A stretch of DNA of 64,000 nt, from the NCBI GenBank assembly GCA_003427395.1, contig BFEA01000388.1, positions 126,008 to 190,007 of the forward strand. Reading direction: 5' to 3'. The stretch comes from Chara braunii. Lineage: Eukaryota; Streptophyta; Charophyceae; Charales; Characeae. The notes below the pieces were generated by a model that saw only the letters and a list, made by a program, of their open reading frames with translations, had not been told where the DNA came from and did no database searches. A program made the position numbers and the translations under genes. Below are positions 40,237 to 51,732 of the stretch, in pieces; positions within the stretch are counted from its first letter, which is position 1; every line of letters starts with the position of its first letter.

Positions 40237-41031
40237 ATGTATAAATTGTAATCAGAGAATATCAGGAAAACCATGTGGGGGAATCCTGCCAGCATTGATT
40301 ACCCTGAAATACAGAGGATTGACTGAGCAGAACTTAGAAAATGAAACTTTGGAAAATAACTGGAAGAGGGACTGAAAAATAGTTGGGAAAAGCCTGCTCT
40401 GACTGTAATATCAAACCAACTGTCCTTAATCTGCGGACGCGATGGGCCGAGCGTCTCCCCGCCCACTTTTGTTGGGAACAACTACCCTTATGTAAGAAGA
40501 TACCTAGGCGAGTACCAGGATGATGTGACTGGATGGCGCCTGCCAGCGTTGATTGCTCTGGAGCTCAGCTGGTTTCCTTCTCCTTCTTCAAACATTTTTT
40601 TTGCTCAGGATACCGGGAGGAGCCACTGGGGGGCACCAGTGGGGCCTCCTTTCGTCATCCTCGGGCAGGAAAAACAAAGCAAAAGCAAATTGGGTTATGA
40701 AGGGTTGTGTCATAGACGCATTTCCAAGGACCATGGGGGGGGGGAACGGGTCCGGGAACTCTTCTAGGGGCCTCATAGGAACACTCAAATCTATCAGCAG
40801 TCATTCTTTGAATCTCAGACGATAGTCCCTTGCGACTTCTTCTCTCTGGCTGCCCTCCCTTCCTTCCTGACCTTCCCAATCACCCGACTAGCACACTTCC
40901 GCTACCCATCCCTCCCGGTCTCCACTCAACCATTCTCTGGAGAACTGTAATAGTCATTCCCTAACGTCATTGGCGCTATGGAAGCTGTCAAGCGATTGCG
41001 TAGTTGACTTCCACCTATGCGAGAGCTCCAG

Positions 41032-42210
41032 TTAGAAGTGCATTCTGCATTGCTCAACTCTCTCTTCCCCTTCTACACTTACCTGATTCAAAGTTAGGAC
41101 ACAGCGCAGCCACCACAACACCCACAAGATCGTTCTTCGAGATAAATGAAACATGTTAGACACGAAGGTGCTGTCTTGGAAGGGTGGGTAGTATCCCATC
41201 AGGATGGTCCGCCAATCCCACGACCATGGATGCCCCGGGACCATTTGTCGCCACACCATATCCCACCAGCTCCAGGTCAACATTGCTGTTGGGCATTGCA
41301 GAAAAATGTGTTCAATTGTCTCCGCTCTTTTCCTAGTCGGGAAGCCCAACAGGTAGGGGGAGCACCAAGGGAGCGCACAACCTTGTTGTTCCAGCCAAGA
41401 GTGATCGATAAGCCAGTCATTCGTAGGTAAGCATCGATGCAAGATCTGCCACTGCAATGAGGTGATTTTCGCAGGTCTACACTTGGTATCACGGAACCAT
41501 CGTATTGGTGTGAGGAGGTGTCTCTTTACATTCAGATGCTTCTACCATCTATCAATCACCGTGTCCTTTAGGCATCGCTTGACTCTGAACATTCTATACG
41601 TCGCTTTCACCGAGAACCTCGAGAATGTTTTAGGCTTAGGCTATCGCGGGTTTTGTCGTGAGTCAGGGTACCAAACCAATTCCAATGGATCTATTGGGAG
41701 ATCTTCTAAGGCTATCTCAAGGAAAAAGGCCCGCCGTCTGTCTCCTTCCCCAACTACCCTGGTTTTGTGTAGTTCCTCCTTTGAAGTCCATTGGAAAGGG
41801 TCCCGGCACCTACTAGTCCCCCGCTTCCTGTTATGCTGTACCACTCAATCAACGGCTCATCCGACCGTACTAGATGAACCAGGCCTACCTTATCTAACTT
41901 CTCTTCCGTAGACACCCAGTCTCCTTCTTTCAGCACTGGCCCTTTGTGAAGAACAGGTAACCATCCTATCGGGAGAGCCTCTGTTATGTCTTCCAAAGCC
42001 GCCCCAACATTGTGGCAGTATCTCAGTTTTTCCCTCAATTTCTTCGGGCCCTTCCAGTCCTTCTTCTCCCTATCCCAAAGGTCTCCCACACGGATCACCC
42101 CATTCTTCACCCAGCCTTTCCATGGAACATTGGTACTGCAGAAGATTTGACCTCGTTCATTAGTAATCCAAAGGTTACCAAAAAGAGGTTATCTTGCCAC
42201 CTCCTCCCAC
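41032..42210 (-). pseudogene. LINE B ORF2 C-terminal part with zf-RVT
   Basis: The upstream frame (42110-41754) has NGVIRVGDLWDREKKDWKGP, the connecting region after RT. The frame 41457-41032 has the zinc module: QILHRCLPTNDWLIDHSWLE, PWCSPYLLGFP, RAETIEHIFLQCPTAMLTW and WWDMVWRQM. In the first zinc pair CxxC reads CSPY, so a cysteine is lost. The C-terminus continues through broken frames to about 40560. Confidence 0.85.
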
Positions 42211-42260
42211 CTGTCTAGGGGTGGGCGATTCGGAAGAGGGGGCCTCCTCCAAACTTTTAA

Positions 42261-43468
42261 ACCACCACTACCCCCGCCAGCAGAAATTCACCTTTCCTGG
42301 CCTTGAGGAGGAAGTTTCGGGGAGGTCGGCGACCGGCAGGCAGCAGCTGCCTTTTTCTCTTTTCCAAAAGGTGGGACTGGCATTCTGCGGGCGGGGCAAC
42401 AGACCAGCGGCCTAGCAGGTATATGGGTAAGTTCCTAACAGGTAAGGGGCGGGGTTGGCCGCCGCCGCGGGGAAAAGAGACAGAGTAAGGAAGTCAGCGG
42501 GTAGAGCGGGAAGCAAGTGGCGGGAAAAAAAAAAAAAAAAAGGACTTACCTGAGAAGCCGTCAGCGGTGAAATTGTTGTGGCCACTGCCGGTGTTTCTCA
42601 TCGTGCACCGTGCAGTTGTGCGGATTCGGCTCCGGTATGTGAGGACAAATATGTGGCAGGTGCATCTGGCCATGTTCTAGCAGGAAGTTCAGTCCCGTTT
42701 TGCACATTTCCAGTGGCGGGTGCATCTGGCGATACCATTCGGCGGCGAAGGGTGTTAATTGGGCGCTTGGGGTAGCACCCGACTCCGTGACCTTCTCTCT
42801 CTCTTGAAAAATTCTAGATGCCCCGACACGTCAGGCAACAGCACACCACTCACCCTATGCACAAAAACGGGAGAAAGAACCTCTCCCAAGAACATGTCCA
42901 GATGCACCCGCTTTTTTTTTTTGCCTCTCTCACGTGTGGAGAGTGTTGTGGCGTCCGGGCCAGATCCCAATGGCAAGGACGATTGGAATAAGTATCTGAA
43001 TCTGGACGTATTCCACTTTAGAGATGCAGAAAAGCAGATCAAACACAGCTTTCTGCACCTCGCCAAAAAACACATCCAGATTCTAACACTCATTCGAATC
43101 CTCTTTGCCAGTGGGATCTGGCCCGGCTTCCTGGAGGAACTCCGCTTTTCACAACGAATAAAAATAACAAAAAAAAAAAGTTCGACACAACGAATAAGAA
43201 AAAAAAAAAAAAAAGTTCGACACTCCATTGCATTCCATACGACCCCCAGCGGCCCCGACTCTGCCGTGATGCAGACAACGCATACGACCCCCTGTGGCAG
43301 CCGCCAGGGGTAGGGGTGTGGTCTGCAAAACCAACAAGTCCCACTACCCGGGAGTTCGCCCTCTCAAGGTTCCCTAGTAGTTGGCTGTGCTACCGGTAGG
43401 CCTTCGATTTTTCTTTATTCACCTACTACCGGTAGGCCGTATTTTCCAACGGCGGGGGTAGTGGTGGT
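42261..43468. mobile_element. TTAA-flanked inverted-repeat element in LINE B
   Basis: The 1208-bp element starts ACCACCACTACCCCCGCC and ends with the exact complement. It is flanked by TTAA at 42257-42260 and 43469-43472. LINE B protein sequence runs up to both sides, so it is a clean later insertion. TTAA duplications are typical of piggyBac transposons. No transposase is encoded. Inside, GCGGGTGCATCTGG (about 42716-42729) and its perfect complement (about 42899-42912) form a second inverted repeat, and a unit of about 37 bp with AGTTCGACAC is duplicated around 43150-43225. Confidence 0.75.
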
Positions 43469-43645
43469 TTAACATGCAGCGCCAAAAGTCATCCCTCCAT
43501 CCCTCCCCTCCCCGGGGCCGTCGTGACACTCTCCAGTAGCGATCTTCTATCCATCGGAGGGGGTGAACAGATTGAGGGGCTTCAGGAGACAGACATACGA
43601 TTTGTGCCAGCGCCAACGGCCTTCATACTAATGGGTTTTCGAAAA

Positions 43646-44876
43646 TCAATTGTACCATTTATTGTAGACTAAGGGTTTGGGATTGTGTGAGGGGTCAAGA
43701 ATACCAAGGCCTCCTTTTGTCTTGGGTTGGATAACTGAATCCCAAGCCACCCGACTGATAACGTGGGGTTTTTCACTGTCCCCTCTCCATAGGTACGCTG
43801 CCACCTTCCTTTTCAAGATCTTTATGGCCCTTGGGCTCAGTGGCCAAAGTACCGATTTGTACCAAAGGGTGGCTAGGACCACATTGTTAATCACTAGCGC
43901 TCGTCCGAAAAGTGACGTGTGCTGATCGTTTCATTGAGAAAGTTTGGCGAACGCAGGGTCTGATAACCATCTGTCATTCTCATGAGATCGACCTAGCGCT
44001 GTCATCTTGACCCCCAAAATCCGGATTGGGGATCCCGGAGCCACCAAGGTGATGTGGTGTCCTTTCGGAGGACGTCCTCCTTGATGGTGGAGCCACCACC
44101 CTATCGTTTTTTGCCCCCAGTTAACGACCATATCTGAGAGGTTGCAGAAAAGGTCCACTAATTTGTATATCACCTCCATGTTTTGTGGCGTGGCATCAAC
44201 CATAATTGTGAGGTCGTCTGCAAAAAGCGAACAGACCGGAAAAACTTCCTTGGAGACGCCGACTATCTGGATTCTCTTTAGGTCTTTACTTTGTCCGAGT
44301 TGAGATGCTAATGCTTCCATTATACTTATGAATAAAAAGGGGGCTATGGGGTCCCCTTGTCTAACAAAACGTTGCAATATAATCTCTGGGGTCATAGACC
44401 CATTGACTTGAACCCTTGTGGTTGGGTTGCGGTGCAAAATGCGTATCCACCTTCGGAAGTTGTTACCGAAGTTCAGTTTTTCCAGACATTTATCAAGGAA
44501 CGTCCAGTCTACATCGTCATAAGTTTTTTCGAAGTCAATGAAGATGAGAGCGGCGTTACTTTTTGACTGATGCGCCAAACTAATTACCTCATTGACTAGG
44601 AGTATATTCTCTTGGATCAAGTTGGATGTTCCTATTATGCATGAACCCGGTCTGGGCCGGATGAATGATGCCGTCTATTCCCTCACTCATTCGGTTGGCC
44701 AGCACTTTGGACAACATCTTATAAACAACCGTCAATAGTATGATAGGCCGATAGCTGCGAATATTCATTTTGTCTTTTTTTTTATTGAGTAACGTTAGCA
44801 CTCCTTGTCTCACTAGTTCCCCCAATTCTCCAGAATCCCATACTGCCCTGTAGAATAGCATCAGGTCATCGCTCAA
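43646..44876 (-). pseudogene. LINE B reverse transcriptase
   Basis: The frame 44876-44589 starts RT (GVLTLLNKKKDK, NIRSYRPIILLTVVYKMLSK, ANRM, HPAQTGFMHNRNI). After a frameshift near 44620-44640, the frame 44620-43931 gives LIFIDFEKTYDDVDWTFLDK (motif A), RQGDPIAPFLFISIMEAL and CSLFADDLTIMVDA (FADD, the catalytic pair). The frame 43894-43646 continues with AAYLWRGDSEKPHVISRVAW and GGLGILDPSHNP. It copies LINE RNA at a nicked target site. Catalytic residues are intact but the frame is not. Confidence 0.9.
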
Positions 44877-45640
44877 GAGAGGTCACAAGACCTCGCAAAA
44901 TCAATACGTGATTTTGAATGTCTAGCCTGATCATTAGTGCGGTAGCACGCATAGGTTGTATCTGTAGGATGTAAGAGTCTATACGCGTCCACTAGGGACA
45001 AGGATTCATAGAGATCTGACAATATTCTCTCATCCTCCTCAACGTAGTCCTAGCAGGGGTCCCGTGAGCCCCATCTGTCCATCCATCTATCGGGAGCAGC
45101 GTTAAAGTCCCTGACAATAACCAGAGGGACTCCTTGAGGTGCTAGAACTTGAAGATGGGTGAACAAGTGTCCCCTATCTGCTGCTGTATTAGGGGCGTAT
45201 ATGCAAAAAATGCTGATTAATTCAATCTCCAACATCCCAGGATTGATACTCATCTCCCCTGTTCCTCACCCGTTACCCAATTGATCACCTCTATCCGGGA
45301 TCCTGGCGGGATCCAGATGGTCCCCCTGCCGACCCTAGTGAGATCGTGTGCGCTCTGTAGGCTTGATAAGGCCAACGGTTTTGTGGGCCCGATGGTGCTT
45401 CGACTTATCCATTAAATGGATTTTCGGTATGCAGATGACGTCGGGCCATGTCTTGCTGCGCACGCCCTTCAACTGATCCCAAATCGCTTGTCTTTTCGAA
45501 GGGTTGAAGGAGGCCAATCCATCTACATTGAGGGTCCTTATATCTAGGTCTGCATAACGGAGGCATTGTTTCCAATGTGGGTTCCTGCAGTATAATGTGT
45601 CTATATCATCCATCCGGTATTGACCTATCCACTCCTACCC
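44877..45640 (-). pseudogene. LINE B AP-type endonuclease
   Basis: The N-terminal frame 45613-45335 reads DIRTLNVDGLASFNPSKRQA, then WPDVICIPKIHL. The usual QETH of this motif is changed, so the catalytic Glu is missing. The frame 45253-45050 has FCIYAPNTAADRGHLFTHLQ and VIVRDFNAAPDRW, where the usual GDFN reads RDFN. The enzyme nicks target DNA to prime reverse transcription. Both changes and several stops show it is dead. About 170 bp before RT is poorly conserved. Confidence 0.82.
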
Positions 45641-45645
45641 CTACC

Positions 45646-47697
45646 CTAGACTTTAGACCATGGTCTGACAGACCAGTGTACAATACATAAGAGCCCATTC
45701 CAGAGGACCCTTGATAAACACGTGCACAAGTCCTCCTTTGCCCAATATGAGTTGACCTTCACTCGGTGGAGGAGGAGTTCCATCAAGGCCCCATGATTGA
45801 ACCACTTCAAATCGGAGTCTTTGTCTTCTTCGACGAGCACATATAGGTCTGTGGTGGCTACCCTCATCAATCCGTCGAATTGGGGGAGGGTTGCAATGAC
45901 GCCGACAGGGTAGTGTTGGCGCAAGAATGGATCCGCCTTTTTCTTGAAGTCAATGTCTCGCAGGCCAGGGAGGGACCAGATGTTATGAAAGCCCCATCTT
46001 GGCAGTGTGAACCCCCCTTGTAGTGGAGAGAGGCCAATCTTCATCCTATCATCTGTATACCTTAGAGGTATAACAGCCACCCCATCCTTCTTCAACATGT
46101 TTTTTTCATATGGACCTATTTCCACCAAATGTCTAAGCTTTCTGTGGCGTGGCTGGTCCGGGTGGTGATCAGTCGGGACTAGAGATTGGTTCCCCCTGGG
46201 ATCTTTCGGAGGTAGTTGGGACTGTACTGGGGGATGAAACTGTTGGGCTGTAAGATGGCGAATCCATTGGAAAATATCAGACCAAGTGATGTGTGCAGGA
46301 GGGCCAAATTCCAGGGCTTTCTGCAAGGTTGGGCATTTGTCTAGTATAGTAAATAGTTAGGCATAGGAGCAGTCCCAGAAATCTTGTGCCGCGCCCGGAT
46401 GTTGAGCTTGGAAGCCCTCGATCAGCCAATCTGCAATGACTCTGAGTTTCTGTTCTGTATCCATATCCGTCGGTGGTGCCCCCGTGTCCTCTTGCTGGTC
46501 AATGTCCATCGCAGCCACATCAGGGGGGGCGAGGAGGGAAACTGGAGGATCCTCTATTTCCATAGGTTGAGGGGCAAAGGCCCCTTCAAGGTAGTCCTCA
46601 GCAGCGACCTCTGTTTGGGCCCCTCGACGTTCTTCAAGGATGGTTGTCAGTTGTTCCTTGCTTTCCTTGTTTTCTTCAGTTTCAATCTTATTTCCTACTT
46701 TACCGGCTTCCTCCTCCCACTCCTTGTGTGGGGCCGCAACCTGTTGACTGTCTTTGCCCAATGGTTCACTGGAAGGTTTGGCCGGTAGATAAGACTGTGC
46801 AGCTTGCGACCCCTTTTCTGGTATCTGGAAATGTGTTGCAGAGATCTTGAAAAGTCTTTGGAGCACCTCCTCCCATTGCAAATGGCTCGGGGGGCAGAAT
46901 GGATTTTACTTGTGTACTGGCTTCAAGAGCTTCCCTCAACTGATCGTGTGCACTGGACCAAAACTCTGCTGGGGTCTCTACGTGGTGTGACCGTAGGCCT
47001 GCCATGATCCACTCGGTGATGTGTAAGGTCGAGAGATAGGGGTTCTAAGCAACTATGAGATTTGTCGGGTTATTCCTCCCTTCCACACATCGGTCTAGCA
47101 CCTCACCATAAGGGTCCATGGGAATGCTTAACTATTGCCGGTTGGAGGATTGCATGTCGGACCCATTTCTGTTTTGCTCGATTTGTTGCGCCTGCAGTTC
47201 TTTCGGGGTTGCGTCCTCCCCACTATTTTGCCCTAATTCCGTGTCCAATAAAGCGAATCTGTTGTTTGCCCTGTCTACCCATCTACCGTTGCCCTTGGAT
47301 CGGGGTAAAGGATTGCCTCGTTGCCCTTTTTGTGAGGGCTTTGGCTGCAGTTGGCTTCCTTGATCCATTAGGTAGTCCTCCAGGGCCGGACCCAATTTCC
47401 TCCTCCCCTGATTAGCCGGACTTTCGCTCTGCCCGGTCGCTGGTAGTGTCGGGGAGGTCCCTGCAGCTGAAGGTGGGATTCCACTGTCTTTGGGGGCATC
47501 CAGGTAGAGGGGGGTTTGGAGTCTAAATTGGGCTCTCCTGATTTCTCCCACACCCACCCTATGATTTTTCCACCCTCGTCTACCTGATCAGAGAAGACCC
47601 ACCCTTCATGCCCCGGGTCTACAGTATGCCAATGTGTACTTCTGAAGGGGTCTTGAGTAAGGCGTCTTGTGACCCTCAAATCCCAACCATAAAACAC
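45646..47697 (-). pseudogene. LINE B ORF1, gag-like
   Basis: The frame 47697-47132 opens with MFYGWDLRVTRRLTQDPFRS and a WHTVDPGHEGWVF stretch. The frames 47005-46766 and 46881-46357 are acidic and low in known motifs. The frame 46326-45646 contains ITWSDIFQWIRHLT, GGFTLPRWGFHNIWSLPGLR and TDLYVLVEEDKDSDL, which resembles the DUF4283-type RNA-binding region of plant L1 ORF1. The position upstream of endonuclease supports ORF1. Frame changes occur at about 46350, 46880 and 47000-47130. Confidence 0.65.
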
Positions 47698-47700
47698 AGC

Positions 47701-47865
47701 CTGCTATGCCTGTACTATAAGTCAGAAGAGTAGGGCTAAAATAGAGAATATAGATCTGGTTCCTCAAATAGGTGAAGAGGCCCTCGTAATCTGCTCTTTA
47801 GAACTCAACCCATGCAAGGGATGCTTGACTCAGTTTACCCGATTGAAGTGATGTAACCAACTGGG
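47701..47865. other. Short spacer at the 5' end of LINE B
   Basis: No gene or repeat was recognised. The 5' end of LINE B is not sharply defined, and the target duplication expected beside it was not found. Confidence 0.4.
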
Positions 47866-48015
47866 GCGCTGGACCCGTTTTCCATCGGGTGCAGCTCTTC
47901 ACGAATAGATGGAGTGACCCAACTAGGCATACTAGCAGGGGATGCTCATATCACCTCTGCTAGTAAGGCTTGAAGAGTCTTATAAAAATAATAATAATAA
48001 TAATAATAAAAAAAA
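47866..48015 (+). repeat. LINE 3' tail copy ending in (AAT)n and poly(A)
   Basis: GCGCTGGACCCGTTTTCCAT, then CACGAATAGATGGAGTGACCC, ends with AATAATAAT repeats and A9. It is a very short, 5'-truncated LINE insertion or an eroded tail. Confidence 0.75.
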
Positions 48016-48066
48016 AGAGCAAAATAACCCTGAATTACCAAGGGTTGGTCAATTCTTTGTTTTTTT

Positions 48067-48277
48067 GGGAAACTACGCAGGAGTCACAATAACGAGTTAT
48101 AACTTATAAGTTATAATATAATTGCACTATGGGCCAAGATACAATTTGCAATTGCAGTTCAAACAATGCATACAAGCTAGCCTTCTGGCGAGGTAGGGTG
48201 CCCGGTGCAATTGCAAACTGTATCTTGACCCATAGTGCAATTGTAACTCGTTTTTGTGACTCCGGCGTAGTTACCCC
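48067..48277. mobile_element. Long-hairpin element family H, copy 2
   Basis: 211 bp with the same arms as 19957-20150: AACTACGCAGGAGTCACAA and TTGCACTATGGGCCAAGATAC on the left, the complement on the right ending GCGTAGTTACCCC. The left arm has an extra ATAACTTATAAGTTATA-like duplication of about 16 bp. Confidence 0.8.
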
Positions 48278-48434
48278 TTTTTTTTTTTGGAGGGGGGTAA
48301 CCAGGGTGCAGCCACGAAAGCGGTTTCCAAATGTATTTCAAACTTCGTTTTAGCAGTCTAGTCAGGGTCCGAGTTTCAAATGCCGTTGAAACTCGGCTTT
48401 GCAGAAAAGTCACACAGCGGAGTTTGTAACTGCA

Positions 48435-49016
48435 TTTTTTTTTTTTTTATAGAACAAATGCTCCAGTCTATTTGTGGGGAGCAGCACGTGCTGGGAACCG
48501 GGCCCAACGTCCCATATAGAGTTACACAAGTCATTTGAGATACCGGGGTCATTACCCGGTTTCGGCTGAGAATCAATTTGAGAACTATTGAGAACTATTG
48601 AAGAAATTCATGAGAATTAAAAAAAGGTTGAAAAACTATGAATGACTACTGACCTCTTTTCCAATGCTTAGAACCCCTAGACTCCCAAACAAAACTTTCT
48701 AAAACTGTCCAACACTGTCTTATTCCCTGTCGGGCTCTCCCAGGCCTCACACTCCCACTCGGTTAGGTTACAGAGCAACACGACTCGCCCCAACTCCTTC
48801 CCAACAGCAACCCTTGGTTGTCCCTTGGAAATGCCCACCCCAAAGCATCCCCACATCTCTCTACCAGGCCTCACGCTCCTACAATCAGCAGGTTAAAGGG
48901 CAACACCCCAGCACCGGCCAGCGTCGTTCTGGCATCGAACAACCGCAGATCCATGAATGTACCCGTATCAAACAGCCTAAAGCGAGTTGCTAGAAGTCCC
49001 AAGAATCCTAAAGCAT
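48435..49016 (-). repeat. Unit-repeat family U, block C, with complete 3' end
   Basis: T14 (48435-48448) marks the A tail. Next, on the minus strand, the tail reads backwards through TGCTCCAGTC, the GCTGGG/CCCAGC stem-loop, CTATATGGGACG and the CCGGGTAATGACCCCGG hairpin. Two units with GGTTACAGAGCAACACGAC and GGTTAAAGGGCAACACC follow. This copy shows that the hairpin and the LINE-like stem-loop belong to one element. Confidence 0.8.
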
Positions 49017-49520
49017 TTTTTTTTTTTTTTTTTAGGGCACATTTAGAAAAAAAAATTGAGATACCGGGGCTTTAACCCGGCTTTGTCCGAAGAATAAGAT
49101 CATGAGCAATTACTAGCCTATTCGCTGAAGAGGAGTTTAAGAAGAAAAAATCGCCATCACAAAGGTCGTATAAATTCTCAAAACCCTCGAAATCCCTAGC
49201 AAATCCTTCTAAAAATTTCCAACACTCTCTTACTCCTCTTCCAGGTCTCACACCCCCACCCGCTCGGGTTACAGGGCAACACGACTTACCCCAGCTCCGA
49301 CCAGCGTCGTCCCAGCAGTAACCCTTAGTTGTCCCTTGAAATGCCCACCCCAAAGCATTCCCAGATCTCTCTACCAGGCCTCACACTTCGGCATCAACAG
49401 GTTACATGGCAACACCCCAGTAACGACCAGCGTCGTTCTGGCATCGGACAGCCGCGGATCACTGGGTGTAACAGTAATGACGCCTCCTAAAATGAGTTGC
49501 TAGGGGTCCCCAGAATCACA
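49017..49520 (-). repeat. Unit-repeat family U, block D
   Basis: T18 at 49017-49034, then GAGATACCGGGGCTTTAACCCGG, then units with GGTTACAGGGCAACACGAC, AGCTCCGACCAGCGTCG and a second ACGACCAGCGTCGTTCTGGC. It lies head to tail with block C. Confidence 0.75.
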
Positions 49521-50200
49521 AATTATTCGTAAGACCATGGTTTTCTAAGATTTTATCACGAAAATATTCGGACCGAAAACCACCTACCTTTAGCGACTAT
49601 CAGCAGATCAACCCTATCCGCCTCTCTCCTATACCCCGATACCCAATCTCTACCAGGCCTCCCATCCCCAACTGCTAGGTTACAGAGTGCCACCACCCAC
49701 CTCAGAAATCGCCCCCCCTGCTAGGTTACAGGGCAAAGCGACCCACCCCGGCTCGGCCAGCGTCGACTAAGTATCAGTTCGCCAATAGACACTAGAGTGC
49801 CTTCCACCCTCGACAACTCTCAGATCTCTCTACCAGGTCTCATGTTCCTGTACCGCTCGGGCAACTCGACCAAGCCCTAGCACCGACCAGCGTCGTTCTG
49901 ACCTTGTCCATTCGCAAACCACTCGGACCAAAGACATTAACAATACCAGACAAGCCACCAATCGTCGTCATGGCTGTAGTTACCATCATCCACTCTTTCA
50001 AGCACTGGCTGTAAACATCCAACAAAACCTTCTCAACCTTACTACGGCAAGACTTATTGCGGTAGAGCCATCATCTTCACCTCTGATGTACCCTATTTCC
50101 GCCTTACTGGTTAGCCCCTTCGCCGAGAGCGCATTATCTCCAACCATCACCGCAAGCACAATCCACTGCAACCAGCACAAAAATTATGACGATTTTTTCA
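49521..50200 (-). repeat. Unit-repeat family U, block E
   Basis: Three units and the 5' part (GGCAAGACTTATTGCGG, then TACCCTATTTCCGCC read on plus). Very similar to block B in order and wording. No A tail is visible on its left. Confidence 0.7.
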
Positions 50201-50879
50201 GTTGAAACCATAAAAATAAAAAAAGAATTTAAAGAGCACAGACACCTATTATTCCCACAGGGAGAGAGAGAACGGGAGGGAACTACTTCTTTCCCCATGG
50301 AAATTCCTGCGCCTATTCACGTCTCAGCTGGATGTAAAAGAGCTCAGAAGAAAGCGAGCGGCTTACTCCTCCCCCCCAAAAAAACAAGCTTCTGTCCTTT
50401 CGCTGCCTTCGCTGGAAGGCGCCCCCTCACCTCCAACCCCAGTTCATAACAACTCCCTAATTCACTCCTGCTCCCTTAGCAGCATGCAATACCCCCTAGA
50501 GCATGGCCTCGCAGATCTGAAGATCTCCCTTCCCTCGTGGTCCACCCCCTCCAAGTGAAACACCTCTCGACCTCTCATCTTGCTGAAAACAGCACGGCCC
50601 CTTGTCCTCCCTCTCAACCATCGTGGCTGATCTGACTCAGATCAGTCTGGCCGAAAGGAGAACAAAACCCACAATACCGCCCCTACCCTCTCAAGGGTCA
50701 CACCTCCCACCTTGTATAACCCTCGCAGGGAGGGGCTACAACCCTGAAGGAGATAATTCAATCAGCATCTATGAGCCCAAATCCTACAATATCACAGCTT
50801 GAGACTCGATTGTAACCATTTTTTTTTAAATCCTTCAAACAAGTGACATCAAATATCGAATTAAAAAAAAAAAAAAACA
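50201..50879. other. No gene seen
   Basis: Mixed sequence with a T-run (about 50820) and an A-run (50862-50876) next to the start of LINE C. Open frames are short and unrecognised. Confidence 0.5.
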
Positions 50880-50882
50880 AAC

Positions 50883-51550
50883 TTATGCGCACAAATATGG
50901 AGAACTACGTCAGATTACACAGATCAGTTAGGCAAGGAGACCCAATTGCTCCTTTCCTATTTGTGATAATCATGGAAGCTTTATCAGCTTATCTGAGACA
51001 TCACAAAGACATCAAGCGCTTACAAATAACTTTTATCCCAGAGGAGGTCATCCGGATTTGTTCCCTTTTTGCTGATGACCTACTTATGGTAGAAGCATCT
51101 CAGGAGAACCTGATGGAAATTCAAAGATTGATGGAAATATTTTGTCGGCTTTCAGATATGAAGGTTAACTGAGGCAGTAATACTTTGGGGTGGTGGATTT
51201 ATCACCAAGGCACTGGGCCTCCTGAATATCCAAGAGTTAAATGGTTGTCTCCGGAAACACCAATTCGGGTACTAGGGATCTCCCTCACTGTTGATGGAAA
51301 GCCAAGAACCAGCAATCATAAATGGATCAACCAACCAGCACTAGTCAAGATGAAGTTATCGAAGAACAAACATCTTTCACTAATGGGTTACACGTTAGCT
51401 ATCAGCAATGTGGTCTTAGATTCAATTGGATATAAATCAGCAATATGGGCACTAGACAAGGCATCCCTAAAAGTGTTTCAGCAACAACTAGCTGCCTTTT
51501 TATGGAGAGTTTACCACGAACTTAGAAATGTGATCAGCAGAGTCGCATGA
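50883..51550 (+). pseudogene. LINE C reverse transcriptase, C-terminal half
   Basis: The frame 50843-51172 gives RSVRQGDPIAPFLFVIIMEA and RICSLFADDLLMVEAS, so the RT catalytic FADD pair is intact, then FCRLSDMKVN before a stop. The frame 51185-51550 continues with GWWIYHQGTGPP, RVLGISLTVDGK, LAISNVVLDSIGYKSAIWAL and AAFLWRVYHELRNVISRVA. Motif A is missing because the copy is 5'-truncated. Confidence 0.85.
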
Positions 51551-51732
51551 CAATCAGTTTTCCAACCTAAGACTAGGGGGGGGGCTAGGGATCATTGATC
51601 TGGCTACTCATTGCCATGACTCTATCTGTCCAATAGATTAAGAGATTGCTCTTGAACCTCCAAATCCCTTGGTCTGCATTAGCCTGGGAACAAATCAAAA
51701 GGTTAGCCCCCCTAATATTTGATGGTAGTAAT

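Larger units (their letters stand above)
40103..47700 (-). mobile_element. LINE copy B, near full length, plant L1 type
   Basis: On the minus strand the order is ORF1 (45646-47697), AP endonuclease (to 45640), reverse transcriptase (43646-44876), zf-RVT (about 41.0-42.2 kb), 3' UTR and A tail (T16 at 40103-40118). Without the TTAA element (42261-43468) it would be about 6.4 kb, a normal L1 length. Every domain has stops or frameshifts, so it is dead. It is the reference copy for fragments C, D, E and F/G. Confidence 0.88.

Noticed and set aside
48536-48570. Helitron 3' end (hairpin near the terminus)
   Set aside because: No CTRR end follows the hairpin, and the element clearly continues to a LINE-like tail and poly(A).
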